From positions 1-7,177 of the forward strand of contig CALGHA010000052.1 in NCBI GenBank assembly GCA_937915835.1: a stretch of 7,177 nucleotides of DNA. Direction: 5' to 3'. The position numbers and the translations under genes are program-made. The notes below the pieces were generated by a model. It worked only from the letters and a program-made list of their open reading frames with translations. It was not told the DNA's origin and ran no database searches. Shown here piece after piece: positions 5,001 through 7,177 of this stretch; position 1 is the stretch's first letter; the number at the start of each line of letters is the position of its first letter. The stretch comes from an uncultured Fretibacterium sp. (GTDB lineage: Bacteria; Synergistota; Synergistia; Synergistales; Aminobacteriaceae).

Positions 5001-7177
5001 TCTTTATACTCTGAAGATTCCGTATCTGCTCTGACGAGAAACTGTGCTGTATCTGATACGTAGACATTATCGCCGTCGCCGTGAGAGAAACATGATACTG
5101 TCATAGCTCCTATGTCCTGACTTGTAAACTCTATCTCTCCAGAAAAAGTGTAATTGTCTTCTTTTACGGCCCTGAAAATTCTTTCATCTTCACCAGCAGA
5201 AATTATTATGTAAACTTCTTCAGTATTAAGGGGCGTATCTGATTTAGCAATTAATTTTGCTGTTCCTGTTTCTGATATACTAAGCACTTCAGGTTCAACC
5301 TTCATCGTAAAATGCTGAACGAAGAAATTATCAGGGTCAATGTCGTAATCATTCGCAATATGCACTTGTGCTGATGAAGTTTTAAGCATTGATGCAGCAG
5401 GATATGTTATCTTATCGAATACTTTGAACTTGCTGACATTTCCTTTGAGAAGACTGGATACTTCGGCCCCGATGTCCTGCTGTTTACAGATTGAAGCATG
5501 AGAGTATTGACTCAGTCCGTTTTTACCCGTTGAAGAGCCGGAAAAATCTCCGTGAGCACTTGATTCAGAAACACATAAATCATGATCTTCATTCGAAAAC
5601 ATTATTTCATTACAGAACTTCAGAAACAAACCTGCTGTTGAGCTTGCCGTGCTTACTGCTCCCGCTGCAACTTGCGTAACTTTCATAACTGCCATAAGAG
5701 CTGGATGAAGCTTTAATAGTGAAGAATATTTCGCTATTTTTTGTACACTATTTGCCGCTTTTGTAACAATTTCGAGCTTTGTAACAAGATCATCAACATC
5801 ATCTTTGACCTTGCCGTAAATTGAATACATCGGTACGTTCACAGGATAAGCACCTCTGACCACATCACTGTTGATTGCCATATCCCTCCACGCTGTAAAA
5901 GAACTTTTGCCGCTATTAATGAAAGGATTTACGACTGCAAGCTCGATTAATTTTCTGCACGCCAGGAAAGCTGCTGTAATTTTTGTCATATCTTCATCGC
6001 CTAAAGCTCCTGCCAGATTTAGAACGCTGAAATCTCCCATGAAATAATTTGCCCATGGACTTCCTCTATGAGGTGAAGCGACGCTGATGAACCTTCGTAT
6101 CATTCCCTGCTTGTATGAACGTGAAGTGTAGTAATTTTTATCAGACATGAAATCAGGAGTGGAGAAGTAACGCGCCATAAGTCCGCCCATGCTGTAAGCA
6201 ACAATATCAATCTTTGTGCAGACAATTCCCTTACGTGTGTAGTCTTCTAATATCTTGCATATTCTAAAGAATAACGAACCTTCTCCTGAAGGATTTAAAC
6301 TGAAAAGATCTGCAGGGCCTCTTGTTCCGTCATAATTCCACAGAAAGACTTTGAACTTTGCATCTTGAAGCACACGCCATATCCCGGTATTTTCTTGAAT
6401 TCCGAAAGTCGTCTCGGCTTGGGCCGCGCCGGAGAAACCATGTATAAGCAGAACAGGAGCCGCTGCAATCTCCAGTTTGATATTTTCTTCTGCCTCTTTC
6501 TCCTCGTCTGAAAGTTTTTCACCCGTTTCATCTGCTATGAACTTCACATGAACAGTGAAATCTCTTGACGGAAAATTTGTGCCTGACGGGAACTTTTCAG
6601 GAGCAACAAGTACAGCTGAAGCCTGATGAGTATCATCCCCTATACTTACAGTATGTACGGGAGTTGAGGAATTTAATTTTGCCCGATTAGTGAACCTCTC
6701 AACTTCCACGCCAATATTGTCCTTAAGTTCAAATGTTACATTGCCGGGCCTCTGAGTCTGAACCCTTACAATAAGCCTTGAATTTCCATCAGCAACAAAA
6801 CCATTCTTGCCGTATTTCCTAGATGAAAACCAGTAAAGAGATTTTTCATCAAGTGCTTCGCCGGCTCTGTTAAGATAATTATTCTCATTGATACCGAAGA
6901 TAATATTATCAGTAGGGCCGCCTCGTTCGATTACGTCAACATTCATTGAGGACTTTATCTTAACGTAAAGCAAATCATTGTTGGGAGAATGTGTTTTGTA
7001 TGAATACATTATCTCTCTGGGGCATCCATCGAATAATACAATGCCGTTTTCATAATCAACCGATAACGTTCTTACGTTATTTGATGTGTCCCATACCCAT
7101 ACGACATTTTCAAGTTTTGAGACATAATCTTTGAGATTGAACGTGTAACCTTCAGGCGTTTTGTTTATTCTCAGGCC
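2015..7177 (-). CDS. Large modular lipase-like hydrolase with Ig-like, LRR and He_PIG repeats; 5' end outside the window
   Basis: The stop is TAA at 2017-2015. A Met codon lies at 7009-7007, but the frame stays open upstream to the right edge (56 more codons, e.g. NVVWVWDTSNNVRTLSVDYE), so the real start and any signal peptide are beyond the window; at least 1720 residues. Counting that Met as 1: beta-rich N-terminal region to about 180; alpha/beta-hydrolase about 184-525 with LLIHGF (oxyanion region, H190-G191), AYSMGG nucleophile elbow (S273), SPHRGS (312-317), likely acid D477 and catalytic H504; beta-sandwich-like region about 527-672; BIG2-like Ig domain about 673-755; first He_PIG repeat 759-840; EF-hand-like loop 870-881; LRR 907-1085; five more He_PIG repeats 1093-1521; acidic C-terminal domain to 1664. 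The likely role is hydrolysis of an ester or lipid substrate outside the cell, with LRR/Ig parts for adhesion. Substrate is unknown. No C-terminal membrane anchor is seen. It converges on the RiPP genes and is probably unrelated to them. Confidence 0.88.
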   Translation of the reverse strand, partial: GLRINKTPEGYTFNLKDYVSKLENVVWVWDTSNNVRTLSVDYENGIVLFDGCPREIMYSYKTHSPNNDLLYVKIKSSMNVDVIERGGPTDNIIFGINENNYLNRAGEALDEKSLYWFSSRKYGKNGFVADGNSRLIVRVQTQRPGNVTFELKDNIGVEVERFTNRAKLNSSTPVHTVSIGDDTHQASAVLVAPEKFPSGTNFPSRDFTVHVKFIADETGEKLSDEEKEAEENIKLEIAAAPVLLIHGFSGAAQAETTFGIQENTGIWRVLQDAKFKVFLWNYDGTRGPADLFSLNPSGEGSLFFRICKILEDYTRKGIVCTKIDIVAYSMGGLMARYFSTPDFMSDKNYYTSRSYKQGMIRRFISVASPHRGSPWANYFMGDFSVLNLAGALGDEDMTKITAAFLACRKLIELAVVNPFINSGKSSFTAWRDMAINSDVVRGAYPVNVPMYSIYGKVKDDVDDLVTKLEIVTKAANSVQKIAKYSSLLKLHPALMAVMKVTQVAAGAVSTASSTAGLFLKFCNEIMFSNEDHDLCVSESSAHGDFSGSSTGKNGLSQYSHASICKQQDIGAEVSSLLKGNVSKFKVFDKITYPAASMLKTSSAQVHIANDYDIDPDNFFVQHFTMKVEPEVLSISETGTAKLIAKSDTPLNTEEVYIIISAGEDERIFRAVKEDNYTFSGEIEFTSQDIGAMTVSCFSHGDGDNVYVSDTAQFLVRADTESSEYKELFWLYSDNVIFVDVSSDVVIELYARTSNGLTFNISSPLMGTVWTSSKPSVAFVGDDGLVHALAKGSTKLTASYAGLTASIFVNVGNELEAPQIITVSLDKAALGKKYNAELQASGTPLINWRLVSGRLPGGLELSSEGIITGTLEELGEFTFTVEASNISGSDSRELSISAEEYKAPEIIIDETIFPDENFRNFILQNIDFNGDKSLQEEEISNVVVIDVSGQGINSLKGVGIFSALQYLTCPNNNLTELDLTSNDKLLGIACYDNQLTSVYLDNCVNLQGFWAGNNQLSWLNLNNCTELEGIDVTHNNLTYLDISNCTKLTQIYCPENQLENMNVGPKPELFMFSCYDNKLKNLDVSQAPKLRELYCSNNDISIINLDESSELEKLHCSGNNIKTLYVDRCPKLTDLVCDEGIEVIYPTKEKPTILTGELNAGFVGQAYSHQLEVKGQEYITWTCTTGNFPDGLTLGEYGLISGTPTKQGVFTFTLRASNYYGEDSKEFTLTVMEGMKPTITTGATLKNATYKASYSLTLQATGSAPITWKLVSSTTLPEGLKLSKSTGKISGTPTQEGTFKFKIRATNSAGYVNKTFTLTIGKKPSISTSTLPNGINGTTYTQTIKASGTKDITWSKVSGTIPTGLSLKKSSGKITGTPTKDGTFTFKLRATNDYGQADKTFTITIGTKPKISTGADLTTGIKDTAYSVTLKSKGTTPLTWSKVSGTIPSGLSLKKSSGKITGTPTKSGTFTFKVRAKNDFGQYDKQFTLIIGEKPSISTGATLTAGTKGKKYSVTLKASGTTPIKWTLKSGTLPDGLTLKKTTGKITGTPTKNGTFKFKLKATNDYGYATKSFTLKVAAASTSAKAESFGETTGNIKFGEVENVEEVSRKIYASVTVNAPEGVNLTEKINTFDYVIVAELPVVSVDEEGLYDFYVTLSDDATEGAELIYIANSSEPSEDDEIVEFYDEAGEEISSVPESRKISISIWLNKNLIYSPVIAIK
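2447..3733 (-). repeat. Five tandem He_PIG-type putative-Ig repeats
   Basis: Residues 1093-1521 hold five repeats of about 83-86 residues, starting near 1093, 1179, 1266, 1350 and 1436. Each has the core KPxIxTG..., a Y near position 15-20, ITW or TPLTW, LPxGLxL, GKIxGTPT, GTFxFxxRATN and YG...FTLxIG. This is the He_PIG/cadherin-like beta-sandwich pattern of extracellular bacterial proteins. Repeats 4 and 5 share long near-identical stretches (KVSGTIPxGLSLKKSSGKIT), pointing to recent duplication. They probably form a stiff rod that carries the catalytic and LRR parts. Confidence 0.88.
3788..4291 (-). repeat. Eight 21-residue leucine-rich repeats (63-bp period) with a Cys column
   Basis: Residues 907-1074 form eight repeats of exactly 21 residues, consensus LxxLxCxxNxLxxLDLS, with a partial ninth at 1075-1085. 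Position 6 is Cys in seven of the nine copies (Ala in the third, Val in the fourth). Position 9 is mostly Asn, which builds the asparagine ladder of LRR solenoids. An EF-hand-like loop (residues 870-881: D, N, D, S, L, E at positions 1, 3, 5, 7, 8 and 12) lies just before the array (bases about 4367-4402) and may bind calcium. LRR arrays of this type are common in adhesins and other surface proteins of anaerobes. The array is in frame and undamaged. Confidence 0.85.
4490..4735 (-). repeat. Lone He_PIG-type repeat upstream of the LRR array
   Basis: Residues 759-840 carry the same pattern (Y near position 20, TPLINWRLVSGRLPGGLEL, GIITGTL, GEFTFTVEASN) but diverge more than the five C-terminal copies. 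The LRR array separates it from them, so the LRR module appears placed inside, or between two parts of, an Ig-repeat rod. Confidence 0.8.
4745..4993 (-). other. BIG2-like bacterial Ig domain
   Basis: Residues about 673-755. The segment VWTSSKPSVAFVGDDGLVHA followed by LAKGSTKLTASYAG is the classic BIG2 pattern (W-S-S-x-P-S-V-A, G-L-V-x-A, K-G-x-x-x-I/L-T-A). Such domains space catalytic and binding modules in cell-surface proteins. Confidence 0.75.
5435..6460 (-). other. Alpha/beta-hydrolase (lipase-like) domain of the large protein
   Basis: Residues about 184-525 (Met 7009 = 1). The order PVLLIHGF, then FLWNYDGT, KIDIVAYSMGG, ISVASPHRGSPWA, HDLCVSESSA and YSHASICKQ matches secreted lipases and PGAP1-like hydrolases: oxyanion strand, nucleophile S273, acid D477, base H504. 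The elbow is AxSxG instead of GxSxG, as known from Bacillus subtilis LipA-type lipases. About 150 residues lie between SPHRGS and D477. This stretch includes a helix-rich, Ala/Val/Leu-rich segment (about 405-470) that may form a lid over the active site. All residues for activity appear present. Confidence 0.85.

Noticed and set aside
5491..5679. 62-residue + strand frame
   Set aside because: It lies antisense to the hydrolase domain around the catalytic His and has no ribosome site or motif.
6295..6531. 78-residue - strand frame within the hydrolase gene
   Set aside because: It lies in an alternative frame inside the firmly coded oxyanion region of the hydrolase.

Overview
The window has two unrelated parts that face each other. 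The left part (about 1-1965, + strand) is a piece of a ribosomally made, post-translationally modified peptide (RiPP) locus. It holds two tandem precursor genes with Nif11-like, double-glycine leaders and small cysteine-rich cores, followed by a radical SAM/SPASM maturase. The right part (2015-7177, - strand) is one very large open frame for a modular, probably exported protein: an alpha/beta-hydrolase (lipase-like) domain, Ig-like domains, an EF-hand-like loop, an array of 21-residue leucine-rich repeats, and putative-Ig (He_PIG-type) repeats. It is still open at the right edge, so its true start lies outside the window.

Layout: 1-169, 3' end of precursor 1; 188-193, strong ribosome binding site; 202-500, precursor 2, intact apart from one apparently missing base near 240; 514-563, hairpin plus T-run that may act as an attenuator; 562-1965, maturase spread over three frame segments; 1972-1998, hairpin terminator shared by the convergent genes; 2015 to beyond 7177, hydrolase/LRR/Ig protein.

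The main result is that the RiPP cassette looks broken while its neighbour does not. Within about 860 bases there are three frame disruptions (near 240, 702-714 and 1098-1104). The maturase also appears to lack most of the cysteine cluster expected in its SPASM domain. The adjacent frame of over 5.1 kb has no interruption. This suggests decay of the RiPP system rather than uniformly poor sequence, although a local drop in read quality cannot be excluded from one sequence.

The organism is most likely an anaerobic bacterium with moderate to lowish GC. The combination of He_PIG arrays, cysteine-containing LRRs with an EF-hand-like start, and Nif11-leader/SPASM systems would fit a gut or rumen Synergistota or Firmicutes member. 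This is inference from style, not from a marker gene. In a working version, the maturase would bind the Nif11-like leader and modify the Cys-rich core, and a C39-type peptidase/ABC exporter (not in the window) would cut after the Gly-Gly. The hydrolase gene has its own direction and shows no functional link to this pathway.
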